A stretch of 64,000 nt of DNA from Ruminococcus sp. OA3. GTDB lineage: Bacteria > Bacillota > Clostridia > Lachnospirales > Lachnospiraceae. A program made the translations under genes and the position numbers. Each line of letters starts with the position of its first letter. The first letter of the stretch is position 1. The stretch covers positions 2,852,001 through 2,916,000 of the forward strand of contig NZ_JAKNTO010000001.1 of assembly GCF_022440845.1 (NCBI RefSeq), written 5' to 3'. This document shows positions 49,725 to 57,778 of the stretch, one piece after another. Under the pieces are notes generated by a model, which worked only from the letters and a program-made list of their open reading frames with translations, did not search any database and had not been told where the DNA came from.

Positions 49725-50424
49725 TATTTTCATCTTTCAGCATCGCCTCATCGGGCAGTTCACCGGTCAGTTTCAGAATACTGCGCACCTCTTCTTCTGA
49801 AATTCCCATATCATATGCGATCTCCTCGAGATATACTTTTCTTCCCAGTTCTTGTTCCAGTTTTGTGATACTCTCCTCCAACGCACTTACCCGGGCAATC
49901 ACCTTATGGTCCCCCACTGTCTTACTCTCCGTCTCCAGCAGCAGACCCCGCATTTCTCTTTCAATGCAGGACCGGATGAATTCATCTGCACCATCTGCTG
50001 ATTTAAGGCTGCCAAGCCCGATCGTCAGTCCGATATTTCCTTCCTGTATTAAATCACCGATAAAAATACCTTCCCGGTGCAGATTCCGTGCAGACCTGAT
50101 CACTTCACGGAGATAGAATCCTGTTAAATTTTCCCTCGCCAGTGTATCTCCAGCAGCAGCCTGTTTTAAAAGTTCCTGTTTTGCGTCTTCCGATACCGGC
50201 TTTACTGACTCCAGCATCTCCTGATATTCACTCAGATACGCTTCCTCCTCTTCGGCCAGCGCAGTCTCCTTTCGCTGTTCGGAAACGTATCCCATAATCA
50301 TGGCCAGCTGTCCGTCTGTCAGCTCAATCCCATGAAAGTGTTGCCGGATTATTTCTTCCGTCATATCGCCGCCTGTTTCCATCAGGGAACGTAATTTTAT
50401 CTGAAACTGTTCTTTATCGTTCAT
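49714..50424 (-). CDS. Short sigma-70-like protein lacking region 4
   Basis: A 236-residue protein from ATG 50424 (MNDKEQFQIKL), with GAGGAAGAG in front. The middle (about residues 95-165) resembles sigma region 2: LLKQAAAGDTLARENLTGFY, GIFIGDLIQEGNIGLTIG and FIRSCIEREMRGLL. The C-terminal part VSALEESITKLEQELGRKVY and DMGISEEEVRSILKL resembles region 3. A region-4 helix-turn-helix, needed to recognise the -35 box, is not visible. It could be an alternative or vestigial sigma factor or an RNA polymerase-binding regulator. Position just before the suf operon is suggestive but not proof of a link. Confidence 0.7.
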   Translation of the reverse strand: MNDKEQFQIKLRSLMETGGDMTEEIIRQHFHGIELTDGQLAMIMGYVSEQRKETALAEEEEAYLSEYQEMLESVKPVSEDAKQELLKQAAAGDTLARENLTGFYLREVIRSARNLHREGIFIGDLIQEGNIGLTIGLGSLKSADGADEFIRSCIEREMRGLLLETESKTVGDHKVIARVSALEESITKLEQELGRKVYLEEIAYDMGISEEEVRSILKLTGELPDEAMLKDENIDI

Positions 50425-50496
50425 ATCGCTCTTCCTCTCATAATAAATCTTATATAGTTTAGAGGTTTTCCAGGAATTTGTCAATGATGCTAAAAA

Positions 50497-50529
50497 GGTT
50501 TCATTCCGGATTATACCCGGAATGAAACC
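50497..50529 (-). terminator. Terminator of the heavy-metal-associated gene
   Basis: GGTTTCATTCCGG pairs exactly with CCGGAATGAAACC. It is flanked by A-rich and T-rich tracts, so it can act on the minus strand after the gene at 50537. Confidence 0.8.
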
Positions 50530-50536
50530 CTTTTCT

Positions 50537-50914
50537 CTATACGTTTGATTTTTCAATTTCTACAGAACGGACATAGTAGCCTTTTTCTTTCATGATCTGC
50601 CTCAATTGTTCCTCCTGAACAATTTCCCTGGTTCGTACAATAACCTCAGCACGCTGCAAATTGACTTTTGCCAGGAATCCTTCCCGTTCATGGAATGCAT
50701 TTTCAATCTTTACAGCACAATTCTGGCATGTCATCCCATCAATACCCATCTTATAAACAAAGGGATAGTGTGAAATGTCTCTGTCAGCCGGCCTGATGCG
50801 CTTTTCGGAATCACCACCGGATCCACAGCATCCATGACTCAGTTTCTTCATATAGCTTCTGACACCAAATATGCAGATAATTATCAGAATCATACAGATA
50901 ATTGCCGTTACCAT
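50537..50914 (-). CDS. Membrane-anchored heavy-metal-associated (HMA) domain protein
   Basis: A 125-residue protein. An N-terminal membrane helix (IICMILIIICIFGVRSY) is followed by a Cys-Cys motif (HGCCGSGG) and a 70-residue HMA domain with the metal-binding GMTCQNC at about residues 59-65. The fold is that of copper chaperones and the N-terminal domains of CopA. The membrane anchor distinguishes it from soluble CopZ. No P-type ATPase or repressor is next to it. The likely role is copper or zinc handling at the membrane; the metal is inferred. Confidence 0.8.
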   Translation of the reverse strand: MVTAIICMILIIICIFGVRSYMKKLSHGCCGSGGDSEKRIRPADRDISHYPFVYKMGIDGMTCQNCAVKIENAFHEREGFLAKVNLQRAEVIVRTREIVQEEQLRQIMKEKGYYVRSVEIEKSNV

Positions 50915-51127
50915 GTTACATCACCTCCCGCTGTTCTTGTCAATACAGTGATTAGTCTTGTCTAACTCCAGTTGTATCTTATCATTTTAACCAGTATTCG
51001 TCAATACGATTTCATTTATTCTAAAATATTTAAATATGATTTCGCTGCCAGCTGTGATAAAATCAGTAGTATATACTTACGAAGAAAATCTTTGTAAATA
51101 ATAATAAGTAACTTTTAGGGAGGAAGT

Positions 51128-51664
51128 ATGATGCAATATACAAATACATATCAATCACCGTTGGGCAGTATTACAATCGCAAGCAATGGCGAAAGCCTCA
51201 CCGGCCTGTGGTTTGCCGGTCAAAAATATTATGCTGATACCCTGTCCGCAGAACATGAAGAAAAAGATCTGCCCGTGTTTAACCAGACCAGATCCTGGCT
51301 GGATTGTTATTTTCGGGGAGTTGATCCCGCGTTTACACCTCCGCTGTATCTGCACAGCTCCCCATTCCGGCTTGAGGTATGGGAGATGTTGAAACAGATT
51401 CCATATGGAAAGGTTATGACTTACGGTGCCATCGCTGACATCATGGCCCGTCAAAGAGGAATGAAAAACATCTCTGCACAGGCGGTCGGAGGAGCTGTTG
51501 GCCACAATCCAATTTCTATTATCATACCATGCCACAGGGTTGTCGGGAGTAATGGCAGCCTGACCGGATATGCGGGCGGCATTGATAAGAAGGTCCGGCT
51601 GCTCACCCTTGAAAATGTCGATATGAAACATTTATTTATCCCTAAGAATGGGACGGCACTGTAA
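51128..51664 (+). CDS. ogt: Methylated-DNA--protein-cysteine S-methyltransferase
   Basis: Suicidal DNA-repair protein that takes the alkyl group from O6-alkylguanine. The 178-residue protein has an N-terminal domain (SPLGSITIASNGESLTGLWF) and a C-terminal winged helix with the DNA-reading YGKVMTYGAIADIMARQRGM, the Arg-finger region and the acceptor Cys135 in IIPCHRVVGSNGSLTGYAGG. It is the Ogt/MGMT class, not an Ada fusion. AGGGAGGAAGT precedes two adjacent ATG codons at 51128 and 51131. Confidence 0.95.
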   Translation: MMQYTNTYQSPLGSITIASNGESLTGLWFAGQKYYADTLSAEHEEKDLPVFNQTRSWLDCYFRGVDPAFTPPLYLHSSPFRLEVWEMLKQIPYGKVMTYGAIADIMARQRGMKNISAQAVGGAVGHNPISIIIPCHRVVGSNGSLTGYAGGIDKKVRLLTLENVDMKHLFIPKNGTAL

Positions 51665-51688
51665 AGAGATAAATAGGCAGAACCTCTT

Positions 51689-52807
51689 TCAATACAAATC
51701 AGTCTGTACTTTCTCCAGTTCTTCACGGATCGAAATATGCTGGGGACAGACTTCCTCACATTTTCCGCACTTGATGCACTTATCCGCACGTTCTTTTCCA
51801 TGCCCGCCCACCAGCCAGTTTTCCTGATGTGCCGCAGCAGCCTTATCTCCATAAAGTGTGAGGTAATTCATGGCCGTAAACGCCCCTGAAATCCCAATAT
51901 CCTGCGGACAGACTTTTGCACAGTAGTTGCATGTCGTACACGGAATCAACGATATTTTGTTCAGCGCTTCCTGTGCCTTTTTTACTGTTTCTTTTTCACT
52001 CGCTGTCAGGCCGGAAAATTGTCTCATGAAGAAAAGATTGTCTTCCATCTGTTCCACATTGCTCATGCCGGACAAAACAGTGATAACCCCCTCCAGATCG
52101 GCTGCAAACCGGATTGCCCAGGATGCATTGGAGGCTTTTGGATCTGCTGCTTTGAGGATCTCTTCCACCGGTCCGGGAGGTGTTGCGAGCATGCCTCCTT
52201 TTACCGGTTCCATGATGACAATCGGTTTACCATGTTTTCGTGCCACTTCATAACAGGCTCTGGACTGAACAGCCGGATTTTCCCAGTCTGCATAATTGAT
52301 CTGAAGCTGAACAAATTCCATTTCAGGATGTGCTGTCAGTATTGCTTCCAGTTCTTCCGGTGTTGAATGGAAAGAAAAGCCGGCATGTTTGATCAGGCCT
52401 TCTTTTTTCTTACTCTGCATCCAGCTCCACATGTCATACTCATCAAAATATTTTGTTCTGCCCTCACCCAGATTATGGAGCAGATAAAAATCAAAATATC
52501 CCGCCCCTGTCTGTTTTAATGATGTCTCAAACTGTGCCGCAGCTTCTTCCCGGCTCTTACAGTCAATCCAGGCTGCATTTTTAGTCGCCAGCTGAAATTT
52601 CTCTCTTGGATAACGCTCTACCAGCGCCTTCCGTATCGCATCTTCACTCCCGGCATACGCCCATGCTGTGTCAAAATAAGTAAATCCGGCCGCTATGAAT
52701 TTGTCAACCATAACTTTTACCTGTTCAACATCAATCGCATTATCCTTCTGGGGCAGACGCATTAAACCGAATCCCAGTTTTTTGATACCTTCACCTGTAA
52801 AACTCAT
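51689..52807 (-). CDS. Aldo/keto reductase with C-terminal 4Fe-4S domain
   Basis: A 372-residue paralogue of the gene at 24924. The barrel domain shows YFDTAWAYAGSEDAI, TKNAAW and FYLLHNLGEG; the tail has CTTCNYCAKVCPQDIG and CIKCGKCEEVCPQHIS, eight cysteines for two 4Fe-4S clusters. AGGAGGAT precedes the ATG. The two enzymes are clearly related over their whole length but have different neighbours: this one lies alone between an alkyl-repair gene and ferritin. Its substrate is unknown. Confidence 0.95.
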   Translation of the reverse strand: MSFTGEGIKKLGFGLMRLPQKDNAIDVEQVKVMVDKFIAAGFTYFDTAWAYAGSEDAIRKALVERYPREKFQLATKNAAWIDCKSREEAAAQFETSLKQTGAGYFDFYLLHNLGEGRTKYFDEYDMWSWMQSKKKEGLIKHAGFSFHSTPEELEAILTAHPEMEFVQLQINYADWENPAVQSRACYEVARKHGKPIVIMEPVKGGMLATPPGPVEEILKAADPKASNASWAIRFAADLEGVITVLSGMSNVEQMEDNLFFMRQFSGLTASEKETVKKAQEALNKISLIPCTTCNYCAKVCPQDIGISGAFTAMNYLTLYGDKAAAAHQENWLVGGHGKERADKCIKCGKCEEVCPQHISIREELEKVQTDLY

Positions 52808-52935
52808 TTTTATCCTCCTGTTTTTTATTCTATTTTACCGCAAATTTGCGCTGCAGTGAATAACCAATGTCGTATAATATGATGAAAACATGGGCATAGA
52901 TACTTTAATATTATATATCCGAAGGAGTTGTGCGT

Positions 52936-53448
52936 ATGTTAAACGAAAAAGTATCTCAGCTTTTAAACCGACAGGTAAATAAAGAGTTTTATTCCGCATA
53001 CCTGTATCTGTACTATTCTAATTTTTATTCAGATAGAGGTCTTGACGGTTTTGCCAATTGGTATCAGGTCCAGGCACAGGAGGAACGTGACCACGCCATG
53101 CTCTTTGTCCAATACATGCAGAATAATGATGCGGAGATAACTTTTTACGCAATCGACAAGCCGGATGATATACTGGACAGTCTTTCAGCACCGCTGCATG
53201 CTGCGCTCCAGCACGAAAAATATGTGACTGCGCTGATCGGGTCAATCTGTGAGGCGGCTTCTGAAGCAAAAGATTACCGTACTCTGCAGTTTCTGGACTG
53301 GTTTATTAAAGAACAGGGAGAGGAAGAGACGATTGCGGGAGATCTGATCAAAAAAATGGAACTGTTCGGTTCTGAGGCAAAAGGCCTTTATATGCTTGAC
53401 CAGGAACTTGGCGCACGTACCTATACGCCTCCAACTTTAACTCTTTAA
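52936..53448 (+). CDS. ftnA: Non-haem ferritin
   Basis: Iron-storage protein of 170 residues that oxidises Fe(II) and stores it as a mineral core in a 24-subunit shell. The four-helix bundle has the ferroxidase ligands in LNRQVNKEFYSAYLYLYYSN (Glu17), QAQEERDHAMLF (Glu50, His53) and FIKEQGEEETIAGDLI. The start is ATG 52936, seven bases after GAAGGAG; the GTG two codons upstream is not needed. A TATAAT at 52873 may be the -10 box, but no good -35 box lies at a standard distance. Confidence 0.95.
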   Translation: MLNEKVSQLLNRQVNKEFYSAYLYLYYSNFYSDRGLDGFANWYQVQAQEERDHAMLFVQYMQNNDAEITFYAIDKPDDILDSLSAPLHAALQHEKYVTALIGSICEAASEAKDYRTLQFLDWFIKEQGEEETIAGDLIKKMELFGSEAKGLYMLDQELGARTYTPPTLTL

Positions 53449-53541
53449 CTTTTAATTTTCTTACACCTCACACACTCTCAGGCACAAAGTTACATTTATT
53501 CCATATGATATATTGTATCATTTAGGAAAGTAGGCATAAAT

Positions 53542-53916
53542 ATGTCAGAAAAAACGAATTATGACAGCTCAATAAATTCTATCGAGTCTTCTGAAGCATT
53601 AAATGAAACCTGTCCGGGAGTCGGATATCAACAGGTCAATGTCTGTGTGCCTGTGACAGTAACACCTTATGCTCATGCAGGATACACAAAAACCAAATTC
53701 TGCGGTGATCCAAAAGTTATACCCGGTGAGAGCATATGTCCCGGTGAGTTAAATGGTGAATGTACCTTCACGATCAGCCAGACATTATGTATTGAAGTAC
53801 CTGTATATTTTGGTGCGACAGCAACAGTTGGTGATACCTATGTAGATTGCCTCGGTGTATCATCATGCGATATCTGCGCTGCCTGCAAAGATGAGGGGGA
53901 TTGTGGGGCAGAATGA
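53542..53916 (+). CDS. Cysteine-containing small protein of unknown function
   Basis: A 124-residue protein without a signal peptide or membrane helix. A Ser/Thr-rich N-terminus is followed by CPGVGYQQVNVCVPVTVTPY, CPGELNGECTFTISQTLCIE and VPVYFGATATVGDTYVDC, and it ends with CDICAACKDEGDC. Its nine or more cysteines and repeated CPG and VPV patterns resemble spore- or surface-associated small proteins of Clostridia, but I cannot name the family. AGGAAAG precedes the ATG. A terminator follows. Confidence 0.6.
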   Translation: MSEKTNYDSSINSIESSEALNETCPGVGYQQVNVCVPVTVTPYAHAGYTKTKFCGDPKVIPGESICPGELNGECTFTISQTLCIEVPVYFGATATVGDTYVDCLGVSSCDICAACKDEGDCGAE

Positions 53917-53963
53917 AACAGTCACAATAATTTAAGAATATGTATCAAAACACCTGCTGTTCA

Positions 53964-53999
53964 AAGAGTGATGACGGGCTGATTCCCGTCATCACTCTT
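53964..53999. terminator. Bidirectional terminator between the Cys-rich gene and the hybrid kinase
   Basis: AAGAGTGATGACGGG pairs exactly with CCCGTCATCACTCTT around a six-base loop, between two convergent genes. Confidence 0.8.
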
Positions 54000-54004
54000 C
54001 AGCG

Positions 54005-55402
54005 TTAATGATACATATGCGCCGATATCAGATCAGTCAGCACCTGATAGAGCTCCTGTGGATTGATCGGTTTTGCCAGATGTACATTCATACCGGATTT
54101 CTGTGATTTTTCTTTATCCTCGTCAAATACATTTGCCGTCATAGCTATAATCGGGATGGTTACAGCATCCTGACGCCGGCTTTCCCGTATTTTTTTTGCA
54201 GCCTCCAGACCGTCAAGAACCGGCATTCTCAAATCCATCAAAATAGCATCATAGTATCCTTCCGGGGACTTTTCAAACAGATCTACAGCGATCCGGCCGT
54301 TTTCAGCAGGTTCAGTCAATATTCCCTGCTGGCTGAGGATATAAGAAGCAATCTCCATATTCAGCGGATGATCTTCTGCTATCAAGATCCTCTTCCCCTG
54401 CAAAATAAGATGATTATCATCTTTTTGCCCGTTTTCTTCCGCCTTCACCTCTCGTGCCTTCATCGACACGATAAAGGTTGTGCCTTTGCCTCTGTCACTG
54501 GAGCAGGTAATCGTACCTTCCATCAACTCAACTAATTGTTTAACTATAGCCAGACCAAGTCCGGTTCCGCTGTCTCCGGAAGTCTTACTTGCGTCCTCCT
54601 GCTCAAACGGTTCAAACATTCTCCTCTGAAATTCCTGGCTCATTCCAATACCATTATCCTGTATTGTGATTCGATACTCCCGCTGGCCTTCATATTCATC
54701 CAATGTTTCTGCACACATATGTACCCACCCGCCGGATGGAGTAAATTTAACGGCATTTGTAAGCATATTTATGACTACCTGTTGTATCCTGAGCTTGTCA
54801 ACCATCAGGATATAATTATCCATGGGGGATTTTTCCAGCGTAAAGCCAACCCCCTTCTCCTGTGCCACCGGTCCAATTAAATCACAGATGGATTGCAGAA
54901 ATTCGTCAGTACCCCAAGGCTCCAATATCAATTTCATCTTATTGTTACCCATTTTACTCATATCCAGCGTATTATTGATCAGGCCTAAAAGATAGCTGCC
55001 AGAGTGATTGATTTTTTGCAGGCAATCCTGTCTCTCCTGCCTCGACTTGGAATCCAACCCCATCCTCGACAATCCTATGATGGCGTTAAGCGGTGTACGC
55101 ATATCATGACTCATTCTGGAAAGAAAATCATTTTTAGCTGTCAGGGCATTTTTAAGCTTTTGGTTCATTTTCCGGTTAGCCAGATAAAATAGCAGAAATA
55201 GCACCGCCAAAATCAATGACAGCGCAACGGCCCCTGTAATGACAAGAAACTGCTTCGGGTTCGTATACATCCTATCCGGAAAAATATCTGTCAGAAGCAC
55301 TCCCCCTCTTAGCCAGATTTGTTTTTTCAAAACACTCATCTCCTTTTTATTAATATTCATAGAATAACCAGACCAGGATTTTTTTGTCTTATGTTGAGAC
55401 AT
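54005..55402 (-). CDS. Hybrid histidine kinase with receiver domain, short sensor part
   Basis: A 465-residue signalling protein. After about 50 N-terminal residues comes a single membrane helix (FLVITGAVALSLILAVLFLL), then the phospho-His box FLSRMSHDMRTPLNAIIGLS, an N box (MLTNAVKFTP), G boxes (DNGIGM, GDSGTGLGLAIVKQL) and a C-terminal receiver with ILIAEDHPLN, AILMDLRMPVLDG and the Lys in HLAKPINP. Relatives usually carry one or more extracytoplasmic solute-binding-like domains ahead of the membrane helix. Here they are missing, so the gene may be 5'-truncated. The start at 55402 has no good ribosome site; AAAAAGGAG lies further in, near 55337. Confidence 0.85.
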   Translation of the reverse strand: MSQHKTKKSWSGYSMNINKKEMSVLKKQIWLRGGVLLTDIFPDRMYTNPKQFLVITGAVALSLILAVLFLLFYLANRKMNQKLKNALTAKNDFLSRMSHDMRTPLNAIIGLSRMGLDSKSRQERQDCLQKINHSGSYLLGLINNTLDMSKMGNNKMKLILEPWGTDEFLQSICDLIGPVAQEKGVGFTLEKSPMDNYILMVDKLRIQQVVINMLTNAVKFTPSGGWVHMCAETLDEYEGQREYRITIQDNGIGMSQEFQRRMFEPFEQEDASKTSGDSGTGLGLAIVKQLVELMEGTITCSSDRGKGTTFIVSMKAREVKAEENGQKDDNHLILQGKRILIAEDHPLNMEIASYILSQQGILTEPAENGRIAVDLFEKSPEGYYDAILMDLRMPVLDGLEAAKKIRESRRQDAVTIPIIAMTANVFDEDKEKSQKSGMNVHLAKPINPQELYQVLTDLISAHMYH

Positions 55403-55485
55403 AAAGAAGCAAAAACTATATACACCATTAAAAATGTATTGCTTTTATACTAAGTCCTATTATGAGACACAGATTTTTTTTTAAA

Positions 55486-55505
55486 AGCCATCCCAAAAGA
55501 TGGCT
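55486..55505 (-). terminator. Short terminator after the TetR gene at 55511
   Basis: AGCCATC and GATGGCT pair around six bases and are followed by TTTTA on the minus strand. Confidence 0.55.
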
Positions 55506-55510
55506 GACAG

Positions 55511-56167
55511 TTATGCATTTATCGCAGTAAGTACAGCTTCAACATAAGCGTTTATTACCCGTTTGACAGATATACCGTTCTCAGAATGATCATATGATTC
55601 CGGATTCGCTGCTATTCGAAATAACATACCTGAAAAAGATACGGATATCCATGTATGTGTCAAATTCAGGTCCAGATCACTCCGAAAAGATCCATCTTCT
55701 ATTCCCCTCTCCAGCAAATCTCTGATAAAACCATATCTTCTTTTCGTATAGCCATGCCGCTGTATTTCCAGTCTCGGCGCAAACAATTCGTATGGTACCT
55801 CTCCCTGCCGCTTCCAGTATGCCTCAAGCTCCTGCATCACGGTTACCGATGGCATATCAGGCTGGAAGAGATAGACATGCATGCGCAAGGCGAATTCCAG
55901 CTGCTGTTTAGTCGTTAAACCGTCTACACTATAAGAGTGAAACAGCTTCTCATACTGCTCATTAAAAGTCTTCATATATTGCTGAGTCGCTCTGCGAATA
56001 AGATTATTGAGTGTACCGAAATACCGTTGCAGTGACCGGGTACTTAACCCCGCTTTTTCTGCAATCAATTCACGTGTACAATTTGAGACTCCCACGGTCT
56101 CAAAACATGAGATGGTTGCACTGAGTGCCGCTTCCATATTACGTTCTCTGTCCTCCGCAGTAGGCAT
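55511..56167 (-). CDS. TetR-family transcriptional regulator
   Basis: A 218-residue regulator. The helix-turn-helix covers about residues 10-55 (AALSATISCFETVGVSNCTR, AGLSTRSLQRYFGTLNNLI). The remaining helical domain would bind the ligand; TWISVSFSGMLFRIAANPES near the end is typical. GGGGGGAA lies before the ATG. No obvious target operon is adjacent: the hybrid kinase follows after 100 bases and the GGDEF protein precedes it, both on the same strand. Function unknown. Confidence 0.9.
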   Translation of the reverse strand: MPTAEDRERNMEAALSATISCFETVGVSNCTRELIAEKAGLSTRSLQRYFGTLNNLIRRATQQYMKTFNEQYEKLFHSYSVDGLTTKQQLEFALRMHVYLFQPDMPSVTVMQELEAYWKRQGEVPYELFAPRLEIQRHGYTKRRYGFIRDLLERGIEDGSFRSDLDLNLTHTWISVSFSGMLFRIAANPESYDHSENGISVKRVINAYVEAVLTAINA

Positions 56168-56270
56168 AGACCATTTCCCCCCCTGTCTTCTTATGTATTA
56201 AATACAAGATCATTATATGCGTTGATTATACTATTTTTCAATTAGAAATACAAGTTCAGCCATACGTCGC

Positions 56271-57521
56271 TCACCGCAAAAGAACTGCTTTTATCCTGTG
56301 TCTCACTAATTCACAACTAAAGGGTTTAATGAGAAAATCATCTGCTCCTGCTCCCAATGCCTCTATTTGAGACCCCTGTCCTCTTTCTGTAACGGCTACG
56401 ACGATCAAATCATTCATGTGAAGAATATTTCGTATTTTTTTAATCAGGAGAAATCCATCTCCATTTGATGTATCGATATCCACAACCACAATCTCAATCA
56501 CCCTGTTTTTTAAAATTTCAAGGGCCTGTACGGCATCTTCCGCTTCATAGATCTGAATTTCAGTCTGCAAATATTCTTGTAACAGTTTTCGGTCTTCCCG
56601 GACATGATCTACCACCAACATGTTTTTTGCATTACCTGAAATCATTTTTTTGTTATGATACATGTTGGTGTCAGCCTTCTGAAATAATTTTCGAAGCTGT
56701 CCCGGATTTCCATCAAAATGCTCTGTGTAAGCCATCCCTATAGCTATAGAAGGTCTGTATCTTTTTGTCCCGTCTATGGAAAGACCAGAAACGGCTTTTT
56801 GTATCTTTTCCATGATTTTTTCAACATATACCTGACTGCAGTTTCTCAATACAACCAGAAATTCATCTCCGCCCACCCTCATGATTCTATCGGACTGTCG
56901 AACATTTTTCTTCAGTATATCAGCAATAAGCACAAGAAGTTCATCACCCCGGTCATGTCCAAAAGCATCATTTACATACTTAAAATGGTTAACATCTATT
57001 GCCAGATAACCAATTTCTCTCGGTACTTCATTTGTCATTTCGTAGATATACCGGCGTTCATCATAGTATCTTCTGTTAAATACTCCTGTGAGAGAATCCT
57101 CATAAACTTTCTGATTCATTTTCTTCACTTCATCTGCCATTGTGCTCTGTCCGTGCGCATGGAGTACCATGTCATCTGAGACATTATTCACTAATTCCAA
57201 AGCAGCCAAATATTGCTGTCCGGCATCTGTCACGATAAACGGCATGGAAACAACACTGTAGACATCGTCTTTTCGAAATTCAAATTTACTGATTCTTTTT
57301 TTCTCCATGCAGGCACGTAAACTTACACAATTATCACAGCGTGAACCTTTTTCCCAGACAGCAAAACAGGGTTCCAACTGTATTTTCTGCATTCTTCCAT
57401 CCCGGTAACTGATCACAGACGTATCGTGAGGGTCAACAATCCTAACAACGTCATAGATTAATTTAAAATCCTCAATCAGCTTAAGTAGTTTTTCTATTTT
57501 TATCATACAGATTTCTTTCAT
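56271..57521 (-). CDS. GGDEF diguanylate cyclase with N-terminal Cys sensor and C-terminal receiver
   Basis: A 416-residue protein predicted to make cyclic-di-GMP. The N-terminal domain (to about residue 130) has a Cys motif, CFAVWEKGSRCDNCVSLRAC, like the PocR-type sensors of Firmicutes. A GGDEF domain follows, opening DSLTGVFNRRYYDERRYIYE and holding the active-site RVGGDEF and the AIDVNHFKYVNDAFGHDRGD substrate loop. A C-terminal receiver domain (about residues 300-416) keeps the phosphoacceptor Asp in VVVDIDTSNGDG and the Lys in LIKPFS. The order GGDEF then REC is the reverse of the common WspR/PleD type. AGGTGG precedes the ATG. Confidence 0.9.
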   Translation of the reverse strand: MKEICMIKIEKLLKLIEDFKLIYDVVRIVDPHDTSVISYRDGRMQKIQLEPCFAVWEKGSRCDNCVSLRACMEKKRISKFEFRKDDVYSVVSMPFIVTDAGQQYLAALELVNNVSDDMVLHAHGQSTMADEVKKMNQKVYEDSLTGVFNRRYYDERRYIYEMTNEVPREIGYLAIDVNHFKYVNDAFGHDRGDELLVLIADILKKNVRQSDRIMRVGGDEFLVVLRNCSQVYVEKIMEKIQKAVSGLSIDGTKRYRPSIAIGMAYTEHFDGNPGQLRKLFQKADTNMYHNKKMISGNAKNMLVVDHVREDRKLLQEYLQTEIQIYEAEDAVQALEILKNRVIEIVVVDIDTSNGDGFLLIKKIRNILHMNDLIVVAVTERGQGSQIEALGAGADDFLIKPFSCELVRHRIKAVLLR

Positions 57522-57731
57522 AGTGCCACCTGCCTGCTTATTCTGTTCTGTTTGCCTGTCATGGAATGTGATTTCATAAATTCTGCATTTGTCTCATATA
57601 GAGACACATAAGAGCTAAAAAACAACCGTCCGAAAACGACTTTCTATCTTTTACACCCTCTCAGAATTAATCATTGACAACAGTATATCATCTTTCGAAT
57701 TAAATATCAATGCGGCATATAAGATTAAAAG

Positions 57732-57762
57732 AACCTGCCGGTATTTTTCACACCGGCAGGTT
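57732..57762 (-). terminator. Terminator after the sugar-binding lipoprotein operon
   Basis: AACCTGCCGGT pairs exactly with ACCGGCAGGTT, followed by CTTTTAAT on the minus strand. It lies 16 bases after the stop at 57779. Confidence 0.8.
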
Positions 57763-57778
57763 AATAAAAAATTGACAA

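Noticed and set aside
52846-52878. Promoter for ferritin with TTGCGC and TATAAT
   Set aside because: The spacer is 21 bases, too long for a normal promoter. The TATAAT alone is not enough.
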